A stretch of DNA of 64,000 nt from Brachionus manjavacas. Lineage: Eukaryota > Rotifera > Eurotatoria > Ploima > Brachionidae. A program made the translations under genes and the position numbers. Under the pieces are notes generated by a model that was given only the letters and a program-made list of their open reading frames with translations, did not search any database and was not told the DNA's origin. The stretch lies in the NCBI GenBank assembly GCA_019054805.1, contig JAHQIY010000008.1, positions 1,783,501 to 1,847,500 on the forward strand, read 5' to 3'. Below are positions 23,543-36,245 of the stretch, in pieces (within the stretch, counting starts at the first letter, position 1; each line of letters begins with the position of its first letter).

Positions 23543-24803
23543 ATGGGTGACAACATAAAATCGAGACTAACTTTAAAAGGTCATAACTCCATTAATATTT
23601 ATCAAAATAAATCGAAATTTTGAGAGAAAATAGCATTTTTATTCTAGTTTCTATTTATGCTTTTATCTTTTCTCAATAAGTCCATTTCTTCGAATATTAT
23701 TGAGTCGTTTGGATGTAGAGGCCAAAAGGTCCTGTACGAAATTTTGGTCCATATTTCTTGTACAAAGTCGTATTTTATTCCTTAGTTCATCTAAGTTTTT
23801 TGCTCTCCAGCCATTCTCATTCACTTTCCCGTTTAAAATGGACCAAAAATCTTCAATTGGTCGTATTTCTGGCACATTTGCAGGGTTTTCGCATTTTTGC
23901 ACAAATTTGATATTTTGGTCATTCAAGTAGTAAACCACTGAATTGGCATAATGAGAGCTCGCCAAGTCGGGCCAGAACTTAAATTTGCCGTCTGAATGAT
24001 GCTTTTTAATAAACAGAATGACTTCGCGCTTTATAAAGCCTAAATAGACAGTTTGGTTGACTGCGTATGATTGGCGCCGAAATACCCCTCTCAGAAATGA
24101 CCAACCAAACAAGTAATTTCTGCTCAAATTTCTTAGCTGGGGTATATTTTGTACTTGCTGGTGTTGCAGCAATGTGACTTGAGTAAAATATATCATTTCC
24201 ATTAATTTTACCATGACTGAGAGTGAAATAAGATTCATCGTCTAAAATCCAGAAAATATGTGGATTTTTTAAGTACAAGTTTCTACATTTAACTCTAGCT
24301 ACTTTATTCTGCGTTTCGGTTCGGTCAGGGATTTTCATCTTTTTTTTAGGTGTTATTTGAAGCTTCTTCAACAATTTTGAGACCATTTGCTGGCTTATAA
24401 TAAATTTAATGTTGTCTTTGTGATCAAAAGCCTTTTTTAGCTCGTTGAGTTGTACTTTAGTCATTTTTTCGGTGTTTGACCAGATCCTTTCTGGTGAAAA
24501 ATATTCACTACGTTTTAAAATTTGGTAAACAGTACGCCTTGGAATTTTTTCTGCCATAAAATGCCTCACAGTGAATATATTTTCAAGTGATCTATTTTCG
24601 TTAAAAAACGCGAACACGCCAATTCTTAGGGCCTCTTCTTTAGATGAATTTATTTTGGTCATTTTTGATTCAAATTTAATAATTTTAATTTTATCGTATT
24701 TAAAATTAAATTTACTACAAGAATATAGAAAGAGTTTAAAAAAAATTAAAATAGCATTTCAAATGATACTTAAAGGTTGTATCGATTTTAAGTTGTCACC
24801 CGT
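23543..24803 (-). mobile_element. Tc1-like transposon, complete ends
   Basis: The element is 1261 bp, flanked by TA on both sides (23541-23542 and 24804-24805). The ends are inverted repeats reading A(T/C)GGGTGACAAC(A/T)TAAAATCGA, with two differences over 22 bases. One transposase gene fills most of it on the - strand. The near-identical ends point to a fairly recent insertion, although the gene has a frameshift. Confidence 0.92.
23663..24662 (-). pseudogene. Tc1-like DDE transposase, one frameshift
   Basis: Two overlapping frames make one protein. The first (from 24662) gives MTKINSSKEEALRIGVFAFF, an HTH region (RRTVYQILKRSEYF), QMVSKLLKKLQITPKKKMKI and the first catalytic Asp in FWILDDESYFTLSHG, up to GISAPI near 24075. 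The second continues with AVNQTVYLGFIKREVILFIK, then WPDLASSHYANSVVYYLND (second Asp) and NVPEIRPIEDFWSILNG (catalytic Glu). I count 37 residues between the second Asp and the Glu, a DD37E spacing. A single indel near 24075 separates the halves. All three catalytic residues remain, so the copy died recently. Confidence 0.88.
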
Positions 24804-27800
24804 TAAGCCAGTTAAAAATTGATGAAATCTCTTAAAAGTTTGTGTGCATTAGCCACTCTTAACTTAAATTTATCTTCTAAAATTTAATTTCTACATTGAT
24901 ATGTTGAATTAAAAAATGGACATATGTAAAAAAATATATTTTTTATCAGAAATAAATTTTATTTAAAAAATTAAAAAATTAAAAAATTTTATTTTTTTTT
25001 GCTTAAGCCCACTTTTAAGTGGACATATTGGGCAAATACTTCAATGATTGAAAAAATTTAGGATAAAAATTAAGACATTTTTTGTAGTTGAAAGTTTTCT
25101 CTAGCTTCAGAATCTGAATGAATTATTCTCAGAGGTGTATCAGGCTTTTAAACCTCAAGTTTTAGCTCAACAAAAAAATTTTTACAATAAAAAAGGATTT
25201 TTCAGAAAATACGTAATTTATTGATACTTAAAATATTAGCGATATTTGCTTTCGTAATTTTAGGGTAAATTCTTAATGGATGCATCTCTTGTCCCTAAAT
25301 TTTGTTTACCTCACTGAAAAGTTTGACATTCTAGAGTTTTCAAAAAAGCAAAATGCGAAAATGAGATCCCATCTGGAGATAGTGTAACAATTTTACACTT
25401 CTTTACTAAAATTATTAAGTAAATAAACTTTTTTCTTTATTCAGCTGAACGGCTTCAAATAAAAGGACTTGTTTCCATAATAAGAAAAATAAAGATTTAA
25501 ATGAATATTCTAAGAAAACTTGAATATTTGTGTAATCTATTTTCAATCTTTCTTCATTATAATCAGAGCCAAAAATAAACTCAAACTTTGAGTTTTTTAG
25601 TTCCAGTCTGTTAAACTAATCCTAATACTGCATGCTTTTGAAACCAAAAAAAATTTGGTTCTATGCGTCATCAGACATCAGATACCATTTGATAAAGCAT
25701 GTCTTGATTATAAATATAACGAAAACAATTTTTCAATTACAATTTCACAAGAAAATTTTTTTATTTATTTCTTTAATAAAAGTTCAGAAATTTGATAAAA
25801 ACTGCTACTTTTTAATAAGGAAATAATAAACAAAATCGAAACACATTGATGCAATAAAATTATTTCCTATATTTAAAAGACATGATTAGGATTACATTTT
25901 TAGCTTGTGTTGAATGGCCTTGGAGTGTTTGAGGAGATATTTTGTGTTTTAAAGAGATATCTTAAAAACTGAAATCACAGTTTAAATTTGGGCCTATTTT
26001 TTATTTGGGCGAAAATTATAGCACTAAATATGCTAAAAGTTCGCTTGAGATAAGATTTTTTATTAGAAAACGAAGGGAGTCCTTTATTTAGATTTATATA
26101 ATGTAATTCAAAAAAATAAAGGATACATAAATCTTTTAAATTAATTCAAAACTGTTCCTAAAATATTACAATTTTGTAAACTTTTTACATATTTCACAAA
26201 CCTTTTAGAGCTAAATTTTGAAAAAAAAATTTTAAAACTAAATTGATTTAATCAAAAATTAATAAAAAAGATGAAAAATATTTATCAGTATTTTGGTTAA
26301 AGCACTCCATTGTATTTCTGAAAGGAAATATTAAAAAAAAAATTTAAATTAATCTTTTTTTCTTTAAAAAATCAAAGACGTAAATGATGACTGACTTTTA
26401 ATAGATTAATAAATACAAAATTTTGGTTTTAATTTATTATTAATTATTGTTTTTATCATTTATTAATAAAGGCCTCAAAGGCAAGTTTATAAAAGAAATT
26501 ATTTTTAAGATTTCAAATTAAAAATTTTCTTCGTAACTCATTTATTAAAACATATAAAAATAATAATTTATTAAAAATAAATGGCACTGAGAGTGATACA
26601 CGACGGAAATTTTAAAATATATGTCAACAACTATATATTAAACAAAATTTAAAAAATTTATTTAGTAGTAGTAGTAATAAGACGAAAGTTTTAATATAAA
26701 AGCGGATTGATTAAATCTTAATTCAGCACATTCTCATGTGTATATAGATACCAATCATTTCTTCGAATATATTAGATTTCTTATACATTAAAAATATTCA
26801 AAATTGGAATTTATGTTTTTTATTTTGTAAATATAAAAACACTTTAAAGAGCTATTTTTGCATTTGAATAAGTCTTCAGTTAAAATCAATGAAAATTGAA
26901 CACTTTGTTAAATACTATAATCATTTAATTGTTTTTCTAAATATAATTAAGTTGTTAGCAGAATGCTGAACATTATTTTTTTTATTTTTGTTGAAATTAA
27001 AAAATATAAATATTTTCATTTATTTATTTTCAGGAAGTAAATCTTAATATTTTTTTGATTATCAAGGAAACTAATTAAAGAGCATTTTGAAGTTGAAAAC
27101 TGCCCCTTCGACACAGCAAATTGAAGTTAAAGATCAAAACAATTAAATCAATTTAAAATTCTAAAATAATTTTTTTTATTATGAAAAAAGACATATTTTT
27201 GAGTTTAAGATTGTAAAATATGTATTTTCCTGATAAAATATTAAATAAATGGGGTTAGAAATAGCGCACTGTTAATACCAGCAAATAAATGGTATGACTT
27301 TATGTAGTGCGCTTTCTGAAATTGCAAGAGAAAGGATGAAAAAACCTTATAAAAAATTTATTTAAAAATTTAGAGCGTAAAAGCTCTCATGATGATTTTA
27401 ATTTTTTTTGATAAAATAAAAAAAAATAAAAAATGTTAAACTCAATTTTATATTTGAAATGCTTGATATTAAACTTAATTTCTTCAATACTTCAAATGCG
27501 GTAAAAATTCGATTTAATTTTTTTTTAAATCAGTACGTGGTAAAGTTTATCCACATTTTATTTCGACAGGGGTTTAAACGGAAATTAATAATTGGCATTT
27601 TCAACATGAAACGGATAGTAATTAATGCCAGAATTTGTAATCTAAATCAGTTTTTTTTATATTTTAATAAAAAGATAAATAAAATATGAAACTTTTTTTG
27701 ACTTCAATTTCAATTTATTCAAAAAAATTAAGTTGATTTTTTTTGAAATTCTAAAAATCAGATAATAAAACTCACGTTGTTTAACACCTATAATTTGATA

Positions 27801-28354
27801 GATCGATTTGTTCAAATTTTGATTTCAAATTTCATATTTTAGTTTTGTATTAATCTTGGTAATTAGAGCTAGAATCAAAATCAAAAATAAATAAATTAAT
27901 AGCCTTCTAAATTTTCACATTTAAATAAATATTTACAATTATTATAAAATAAAATAAAAATCCATGATGATGCTAAATTTTATTATCTAGATTAGAATTT
28001 ATTTTTTTGATCATATCATATGGAAAATTATCCGAGACAAATTAATTGAGTTTGAAGGAATACTTAGGTTAGATGCAATAAACTCCTACTTATAATTACA
28101 TGATATTTTCAATTGAGAGTTTATTTTTGCGGAAAAAAGAGAATTTTCGAATTAAATTACCAAAAATTTAATATCGTTAAAAGGCTCCACCAGGTATATT
28201 TAATTGACTTGCAAGTCGTTTATTACTCTTTATTAATTTCGAACAACAAATTTTGAAGAAAATATTTATTTAGATAGTGTTAGATTAGACAGTTTCTTTA
28301 TAAGAAAAATAAATAGAATAATTGTATAGCCGATTTAAAAGAGAAGTCAAACAT
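24804..28354. other. Intergenic, 3.5 kb, no gene seen
   Basis: AT-rich. It contains a TAGTAGTAGTAGTAATAAGACG stretch at about 26662-26683 like the LINE tail at 34.4 kb, a lone MITE-like end near 27117, and an imperfect hairpin at 27255-27319. No exon is convincing. Confidence 0.4.
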
Positions 28355-29172
28355 TTAGTCCATTCGGGTCTTAAGTTCTCTCACAGTTACTTTATCTTTT
28401 TCACTAAAATTTTAAAATTAAAAATTTGTTTGATTTAAATTTTTTTTAAATTACATAACATAAACAACAGCACCCCATCCAGAATAGGAATCTCTGTCAA
28501 ATGCATTCATCAAGGCTTGTGAAATTGTTTCAAACAAATCACTAGGTTCCTGCAGTAAATTAGTTAAGTATTACCATCAAAATTTAAATTAATTTTGTTA
28601 CCAAGTCTGGTTGCCATAAAGTTTCGCACATTCCGTACAATTGCTCATTAGCTGTGCCGATCACAGCAAAGTCTTTGGAGATACAAGGCTGGCCAATTAG
28701 GTCCATGACACTGATAAATGGTTCGCTGGTTTTGGGGTCTAGACCGGCGATTATAGGCTCAACAAAGTAAGGACCGAATCGTTTTTCATAAAGCAGGTTT
28801 GATACCATACTAGAAAATGTCTTTGGTTTAATGTGCCTATTTTCTTGAAGTTCGTACAAGTTTAGTCTAAATCTGAGTCTTTGGCTCCTACATATAAAAA
28901 TTTTAACCAGAAAGTGCACTATTTTTTAATCTCTTACACTGTTTGAACATCTGTGGCTAAACCAGCAAGACCCAAGTACAATTGAGGTCCCATTTCGAAT
29001 ATTTTCGGAAATTCCATTGATACTGTGGAGTATTGGATGCCGAATCTCTTGTCGGACGCAATGGCTACACAATCTTTTCCTGTCATAGCGACAACGGAAC
29101 CACCATTATAGCTCATAATACTCTTAAAAATTAATTTGAGTTCAATTTTTTTCAAAGATTTAAATTTACCAT
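28355..29172 (-). CDS. PSMB3: Proteasome subunit beta type-3
   Basis: PSMB3 is a non-catalytic beta subunit of the 20S core. Five exons (29170-29172, 28938-29122, 28602-28887, 28455-28549, 28355-28403) give 205 residues, the same length as the human protein. Key segments are [109 protein letters not shown] and [15 protein letters not shown] at the end. The N-terminus has no threonine nucleophile, as expected. The first coding exon appears to be only the ATG, directly followed by GTAAAT; splicing it restores the MSIMSYNGG start known from other animals. The inner ATG of MSYNGG is an alternative start. Confidence 0.95.
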
Positions 29173-31022
29173 TTTGTCAACTTTTTGTTAAATTTTGATC
29201 AATTATCTGAAAAGAAAAATTTAATTTTTAAAATTTATTTAGTCATTTGAATTAAGGGTTTTTGCACGAACAGTGAAAATTAAAATTTTGAAATGCATGT
29301 TTTAGTGAAAAAGCACTACATAAAGAAGTTCTAATGGCAAATTTTAAAATTACGATGCAAATTTCAAATATTTAAGTGAACAATATTTTTTGTCTCAGTT
29401 TTATTTTTTTTTCGAATTAAAACTACGTCAATTTGTATAATTAATTAATGAAAAATTCTAAAAAAATTTCCATGTTTTTAAATTAAAAAAATAAAAATTC
29501 AGAATAATCAAAAATATTTTTTTTATTAATTTTGATTTATTGGAAATTAACTAGCTTACGCAAATTTTTATTTATTAATATTCAGGTTTTTTACAATTTA
29601 TTTTTGAAATTTTCAAAAAAGCTTTTTTTCGAAATAGATTCTTTTTACTGAACAAAATAAGCCTAAAGAATTTGTTGCCGATTTTAATTAAAAAAATTAT
29701 TTTTGACCCTTTGGTAAGCTTATCAAAAAAAATTAGAATCTGTATTAAGAATTAAAAATTAATAAAATTTTAATTTACAGATTAGTGATCAATTTTTCAA
29801 AGCAAATTAGACGGATCAATAAACAGCCAAATAGAGAATTTTTTTCTTATTCATTAAATTTGAAAATAGAAGATAAAAATTAATTCGGATATAAATTTTT
29901 TGGCATTGATGTATTTTAGAAATTTTTGTGTGCACAAACTGATTAAATGATGATAGAAAAATAATGTTCTCATTAATTGGACATGATACCAAACGAAAAG
30001 TTTGGCACGTAAATTAGATATGTCTTTTTTGAGTCTTAATTAACGGTGATCCATGGAGCAAGTATCTGGTAAAAAGAGCGTATTTTAAATAATCAATAAA
30101 AAAACTTAATTATTCCATTGTGAAGCTATCAGAATTAAAAATTAATGAATTAATAATTTTATCTAAACTACTTTAAAAATAATGGGTCAATTAACTTAAC
30201 TGAACTCGAGGTTTGTGAATCAAGTACTCGAAGGACTTGATAGATGATTAAGTCACTTGTTGGACAATCAATTAAATTAGAGTTTTGTGACCACAATTCC
30301 AAAAAAAAATAAATTGACTTTAGTTCCATATTCAAATTAAAATTATATCAAGATTAAGATAAATTTGAGGAAATTGATTTTTGAAGATAAAATGCAATCA
30401 GCTAAAAAGAGAAATATTTTTATTTTTTTTAAGTAAATTTTTAACATAAACTAATTTTCCAAAGGTACTGATGAAAAAATTAATTGAAGGGAATCAAGGG
30501 TAAGAAGATAATGAAAATGACTGGAAAAATTTAGCCAAGAAAAAATTTATTTCATACTTGAAGATAATATTAGAACTAATTTGAGAGTAGGCGAATTTAA
30601 AATCCGGTTTAAATGTATTCCCTTTTGATTTTTTTAAATAATAAATTAAAAGAGCTTTTTTAGAACTAATGAAAGCTACGACCGTAATTTTAAATTTAGT
30701 TGACATAAATTTCAGCCATCCAATTTATCTAAAAAATGAACTTGAGTTATTTCCTCTGCCGTGTGGTTTGTAATGCCTTTACTTCAAAAAAGCTATTTAT
30801 TGAACATGTTCGACAATTTTAATTATTTGCTTTTATTTTAGAGTAAATATTTTGGTAAAGCTACACTTTATTTTGGCTGTTGAATTCTATTTGTCTTGGT
30901 ACTAAAGATTTATTTGCCAAGCAATCTAAAAAATTGCGTATTTCCAATTCTATTTCCTATTTTAAACTTAAAAACAACCATTTTTTTTTAAAAAGATAAT
31001 TTAACAAAAAGTTACGATCACC
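29173..31022. other. Intergenic, no gene seen
   Basis: AT-rich DNA between two divergently oriented genes. No coding signal. Promoters of PSMB3 and of the LRFamide gene should lie at its ends. Confidence 0.4.
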
Positions 31023-31485
31023 ATGAATTTGAACATGAATTTTTACGCGCTGATAGCTTTACTAATTTCCAGTCAAATTCAAGCTATTTTGAGTTCGGAC
31101 TCGCAAAATGATCTCGAGTCCAAAAAGGGTAATCAAAAAATAAATACAAAAACATGAGGCTTAAATTTATTTTTTTTTAGAATTGGAATATATGGACAAA
31201 CTGAGACAATTGATAAACATTGAAAAAATACTTTACAAAATGAAAAAACCAGAGCCGGATGAGAATCAACTTGAGACTGATTCATATGATGAATTGGAGT
31301 CGAACTCGGACGAATATGATTTTGGAAATAACGAAGCAAAGCGATCAGCCTATCTCCGATTTGGCAGAAGTCCCGCATTTCTGAGATTTGGCCGAAACCA
31401 AGCTTATTTAAGATTTGGCAAGAGTTATGGAAATTTTGGCGCCAAGAGAAATCCAACTTACTTAAGATTTGGACGAAATGTCTAG
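31023..31485 (+). CDS. LRFamide neuropeptide precursor
   Basis: A secreted precursor of 136 residues from two exons (31023-31128, 31181-31485). Residues 1-21 are a signal sequence (FYALIALLISSQIQA). An acidic spacer (residues 58-87) leads to KR at 89-90. Then follow four amidated peptides, SAYLRF, SPAFLRF, NQAYLRF and NPTYLRF, each with Gly as amide donor. Three are cut at single Arg and one at single Lys. Between the third and fourth, SYGNFGA precedes KR and lacks the amide-donor Gly at its end. The C-terminal (Y/F)LRF-amide places it among FMRFamide-like or short NPF-like peptides. Which of these families it belongs to I cannot say. Confidence 0.88.
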
Positions 31486-31486
31486 A

Positions 31487-31492
31487 AATAAA
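31487..31492 (+). terminator. Poly(A) signal of the LRFamide gene
   Basis: AATAAA starts two bases after the TAG stop, implying a very short 3' UTR if used. Another AATAAA lies near 31577. Confidence 0.45.
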
Positions 31493-33544
31493 CTTTTTTT
31501 TAAAGTATTTTAATTAATTTATATTCACAAAACTTTTTTTCAAAGCTGTTTTGTTGATGGTCATTTTTAAGAGATCAATAAATTTTATTGTGTTATGAAT
31601 TTATTTTATTTTTTCTTAAAAAAATATGTGTCCAAAAGACCTCTTAAAAAAAAAATTTTAAAAATACATTTTGAGTTTAGTTTGATTTTAATAATGATAA
31701 TTAAAATTCCCATTTTCTAGTATTCTAATAAATTATTGGTATCAAAAAAAAATTTAATTTTTTAATTAAAAAGAAAATACGTAATATTCAAAAATGGATT
31801 CAAATATGAATAATACAATAAATAAAATAGAGGATAATACCTTTTATTTTTTCCAAAGAGGAAGGTAATTAAAATAGCGTCATTTTTTTGTTGATACGTC
31901 TAATGAAAGATGCACACAATTATTTCCTTAATCAACAAAACTTAATAAAATATTAGTGATTAAACATTTTTTTTATTTAGATAGAAAACATGATAAAGAT
32001 TAAAATAAGCTCAAAATGCTAATTTTAGGATGCTACAAATTTAATCATATATTTGTGTATTATCTAGACAATAGCTGGAATTTTTTCTATTATAAATAAT
32101 AAAAATAAAAATTTTCTATCGAAGGGTATAAAATAATTAAATTTTTCATTTTCTTTACTTCTCTTTTAATGACTCATGTTAAATTTAGCTAGACTCATCA
32201 CATTATTTGCATCAACGGATCCATCTTATAAGTTCATGCGAAATAAAATAAACTTGGAATAATAAATAATTTTATTCAGGCATCTGGAGCCAAAAGAGTG
32301 ACCACCGCCTAAAACTAAAAAAGTTCTTAATTTTTTAGAAATTTTAAAATTTTTGCAATATTTTGCACTATTTTGAATTTTTGAATATTTTTTTTTAATA
32401 TATCAGGATAAAAGAGAAAGGACTTATCTCCTTTTTGTACAAGATTATTTAGTTTATGAACTATTTTGAAATCAAAAATTTTATATCTTAAAATGTGATC
32501 AATAGGATAAATTAGATTAGCAATCTTTCTAAATGCATTAAATTGATTTAAAAAATTATGGAAGATTATTTTTTTAAGGCTTATCAATTATCAAAAACCA
32601 TTAACTATATTTTATTAAATCTTTAGACTGGAAACATGAAATAGCTTAATTTTTGAGAAATCTTAATAGATAACAGTTCAGTGGTTTCTTAAAAATAAAT
32701 TTAATTTTAAGCTAAAAAAATAAACGAATCATTCATTTAGTTAAAAATAAATTTAAAAAAAAAATACAAACAAGCACTTAAAAATAAATTACTGAAAAAT
32801 TATTAAAAATTTTGTCTCTTACCCATTATGCCATGGTATTGGCAAGTTTATGTTACCAAATTTTTCTAGACATGCTTTTGGTGAGTATGCTTTTACTTAA
32901 GAAATTAATGATTCTCTTCTTTTCTCTAGTTTTTTTCTTTTCATTTCTAATTATATTGGCTTTTCGTTTAGATGAAATTTACCAGAATTTACTTTAATGC
33001 TTAAAATGTAGTCTTAGTTTTTGATAAATTTCATTTATAAATTTTTTTTTCAAAGCTGAAATCAGACTTTATTTAAATTTTTATAAAGGCAATTATGTCC
33101 TAAAATTAATAGATATAAGTGAAATTTTTTCTTAGAACATTAAGTTTACAAAATTTTATTTTAAAAACTATCAATTTATTAATTTATAATTGTACCAATT
33201 TTCATAATTGTGCCAAGTTCAAATTTCTGACTGGAAGATAAAGTGTTTAGGTGTGACAAGTTGTTTGTGTTTAATATATTTTTGATAAAACAATTTATTA
33301 AACACAAACATAAAACAATTTAACAAAAGTCTTCTTTATTTAATTATGAGAACATAACATTTTTTTTTGTCACAATTTTTGTTTTTTTAACAGCGGAATA
33401 GATCGTCAAAAAATTCGAAGGTAATACAAAGCCTCCATTTGGAATTTAAAAATTCCTCATCTCATTTAAAATAAAAAAAAATTCATTTATTAAATGCTTT
33501 AATATTTTTTTCTAAATTATAACTGAATTCTTCCATTTTGAAAA
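31493..33544. other. Intergenic, no gene seen
   Basis: AT-rich. A hydrophobic open frame at 32812-32997 is of low complexity and has no recognisable domain, so I do not call it a gene. Confidence 0.4.
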
Positions 33545-33810
33545 AATGATTTAAGTTAAGGTATTGAACTCTATGACGACGTATGATAGCGAGCCTAGAG
33601 CGAACAGTCTTTGAATGGTCTTGTACAACCCTTGAGTCTATTATATTTTAAAAGATTGGAAGGTCAAAGTCTCACCCTCATAAACTTTAGCTTTCAAATT
33701 TCCCCTAAAATCTTCTATTGGTCGTGCTTTTGGTACTTTTGTTGGATTCACTTATTTGGCAACATACCTTACTTGTTCTTTACACTCTCCGGCGTCTTGT
33801 TACCGTTACT
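33545..33810 (-). pseudogene. Tc1-like transposase C-terminal fragment
   Basis: The - strand reads VNPTKVPKARPIEDFRGNLK and, after frame changes, SRLAIIRRHRVQYLN. These correspond to NPANVPEIRPIEDFWSILNG and SKRLNNIRRNGL near the end of the Tc1-like transposase at 23.7 kb. Only this C-terminal part remains, with stops and frameshifts, so it is an older relative of that element. Confidence 0.65.
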
Positions 33811-34424
33811 GCTATAAAGTGAATCGCCTTACAGCTTCAGCTTTTGGCAAATTTTGGTTACTTTTTACCAAGTTTTTAGGGTTTTTTGATGTTTTCGTAC
33901 ATTTTTAACTAATAACTTATTGAAAATTCAACTTTATTATATAATTTTTATTTATTTTAAAGCTAGGATAAGGCTGATTTTAAATTTTGAACAAAATTGG
34001 GAAAGGTCTTATCCACTCTTATAGCAAATTTAACTAAACTTTTATGCTATTTATTATCTACACCCGTAATTATGGTACACAAGACATCGAAGAACTAAAT
34101 GAGCCAAGAAAATTATACACACTTGATACACAAAATATTCTCTCTTATATATCCTTTGAATATCATTCTATTTTCTGAATTGTCTCCAAGTTCCAATCAA
34201 TTATTATTGGTCAGATAAAGCCTAGTAACTACGAGTTTGGTTTAAATCTAATTCTAGCAACAAGACTAGTTACAAATTATAACTAGTATGAAAGGTCCAA
34301 TATGACCATGGAGTAGAGTCAGCCTAAGCTTACAGCTCCGCCAACAAAATTGTCTCATAATAACCAATTTTTCTTTATGTAATTTTCGAGGCTTGCTTAA
34401 AAGTCATTATTAAAAAAATAGTAG

Positions 34425-34935
34425 TATTAGTAGTAATAAGAACGCGAAGCGAGATAATTCACAGGGATGTCCATCAAAGCGGTCGTCTAAGTTGGTGTTG
34501 GTGTCGTATTTGATTTTAAAGGAGTCTACCGTCTCAGTTGCGACTACTTCATCAGGTAGTCCGTTTCATACATTTGCTATCCGATTGATGAAGAAGTTGT
34601 GTCTTTGCTGACAAGATTCCACGATCTCACGCCTTAGTTGACTTCTCTTCGTGTCTCTCGGAGCTGACCAATTAGGCATGTTGTACCACGTTATGTCTTC
34701 TTTGATCTTGTTGACTTTGAAAAGTTGGATTAATTCACCACGTTGTCGTCTTGTCTCCAGAGATGTAAGATCCATTCGCTCAAGTCTGCTCTCGTACTCC
34801 ACGCCTTTCAAAGCAGTGGGGACTCTTGTTACTCTTCTCTGGACTTTTTCAAGAGTGTCAATATCTCTTCTAAGATACGGGTTCCTAGCGGACACTGAAA
34901 ACTCCAGATGCGGACGAATGTAGGTGCAATATAAG
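34425..34935 (-). mobile_element. 5'-truncated LINE 3' fragment
   Basis: The - strand encodes CTYIRPHLEFSVSARNPYLR, RDIDTLEKVQRRVTRVPTAL, GVEYESRLERMDLTSLETRR, RGELIQLFKVN and RHNFFINRIANVWNGLPDEV, the C-terminal part of a CR1/L2-like ORF2. One frame is open over 34566-34895, and the protein continues in another frame. The fragment ends in a trinucleotide tail (TAGTAGTATTAGTAGTAATA on the + strand). It is clearly related to the LINE at 11.4-15.3 kb but diverged, so a different subfamily. Confidence 0.8.
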
Positions 34936-35170
34936 CAAGATAAAAACTAATCTGACCGCAACCTTATCAGCTCAGAATGGTAAAACATTCATGTAGTACT
35001 TAAAAAAAATAAACAAATTGTGGTCATGTGATTTATACTTTTTAAATTTTTCTAATTCAAGATTTTAATTTGTATAAGACTTGTTTGTTGCTCAAAATTT
35101 CTAAAACTAGCCAAAAAATATTTAGCAAATTTTTCGTATTATTTTCTTTTAATTTTTGAGTTATTCGCTA

Positions 35171-35265
35171 AATATTTATATATATTGAATGAAACTTAAA
35201 GAATTTGTATAATTTATAATGAATGGAATACTGTAGGAATTTATTTATCAAAAAGAAAAATATTA
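35171..35265. repeat. Direct repeat, copy 1
   Basis: A block beginning AATATTTATATATATTGAAT and containing GAATGGAATACTGTAG recurs at 35905-35992 in the same orientation, about 735 bases away, with scattered differences. Either a segmental duplication or remnants of direct terminal repeats. Confidence 0.65.
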
Positions 35266-35904
35266 TTTTTTTGATTCAAAAATACATGTAAAAAATTAGA
35301 AAATACATTAGAGTCAATTGAAAAATTAACAACATAAGATAACATATAAATTAACTTAAACCCATTATTTAAAAGTCAAATTAAAACTATAAAACTATAA
35401 AACTTTTAAACTCTGATTCTATAATAAAATCAAACATTAAACTTCATAAAATATAAAATATAATTTATCGAGTCCACAATGCCATGATTCAAGCATCCAT
35501 CAATCAATCAAAGAGCATTTAACGATTCAATTTTATTTTGTGTACAGTCATTTATATCAAGTTTTTTGCTCACAGCCTTCAACTGATCGACCAAAGTTCC
35601 TTGATCACTTCTAATAATATTGTTTTCATACAAAGTTTTAAAATCCTTAAAGATTTTAAATCCTTGTTAAAAAATTCATTTGATTGAAAATAAAAAAATT
35701 TATATTTTAAGTATAACCGCTTGATACTTGGGAGCTTTAGGCATTTGAATAGACGCTTTTTTCTAACAAATTTGCTTAGCCTGGTCGAGCGTTGATAAGA
35801 ATATTTTGTCTTATGTTTTCAGACTCAATTTACTTTTTGTCCATATTAGAAAATTCCAAACCATGTTGCAATATCGATTGAAAGAATTGGTTATAAATAA
35901 AACC

Positions 35905-35992
35905 AATATTTATATATATTGAATTAAACTTAACGAATTTGTTTAATTTATGAATGGAATACTGTAGAAAATAATTTATCATGAAGAAAAAT
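35905..35992. repeat. Direct repeat, copy 2
   Basis: Second copy of the block at 35171-35265. The sequence between the copies contains the unassigned reading frame mentioned for this region. Confidence 0.65.
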
Positions 35993-36245
35993 ATATCTGC
36001 AAGTATTTTATTAAATGAAATTTTATCAAAAAATTATTAATTTTAGATACAAATTTGTCATTTAGTAATTTTTGCACCGTAAATCCTTGCAAACTACACC
36101 GACTTTAAAGGCTGTAATTATCCATTACTCTTCTACCTAAGAATAAAGCATTAACCTTGGGTTTTTTTAATAAATTATCTTTTAAACACCAGAATTAAGT
36201 CAAAATAATTTGCTAAATACTAATATTATTTTTTTATCAAGACAC

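Noticed and set aside
32812-32997. Hydrophobic open frame MSLTHYAMVLASLCYQ
   Set aside because: Low complexity, no flanking exon with a matching phase, no recognisable family.
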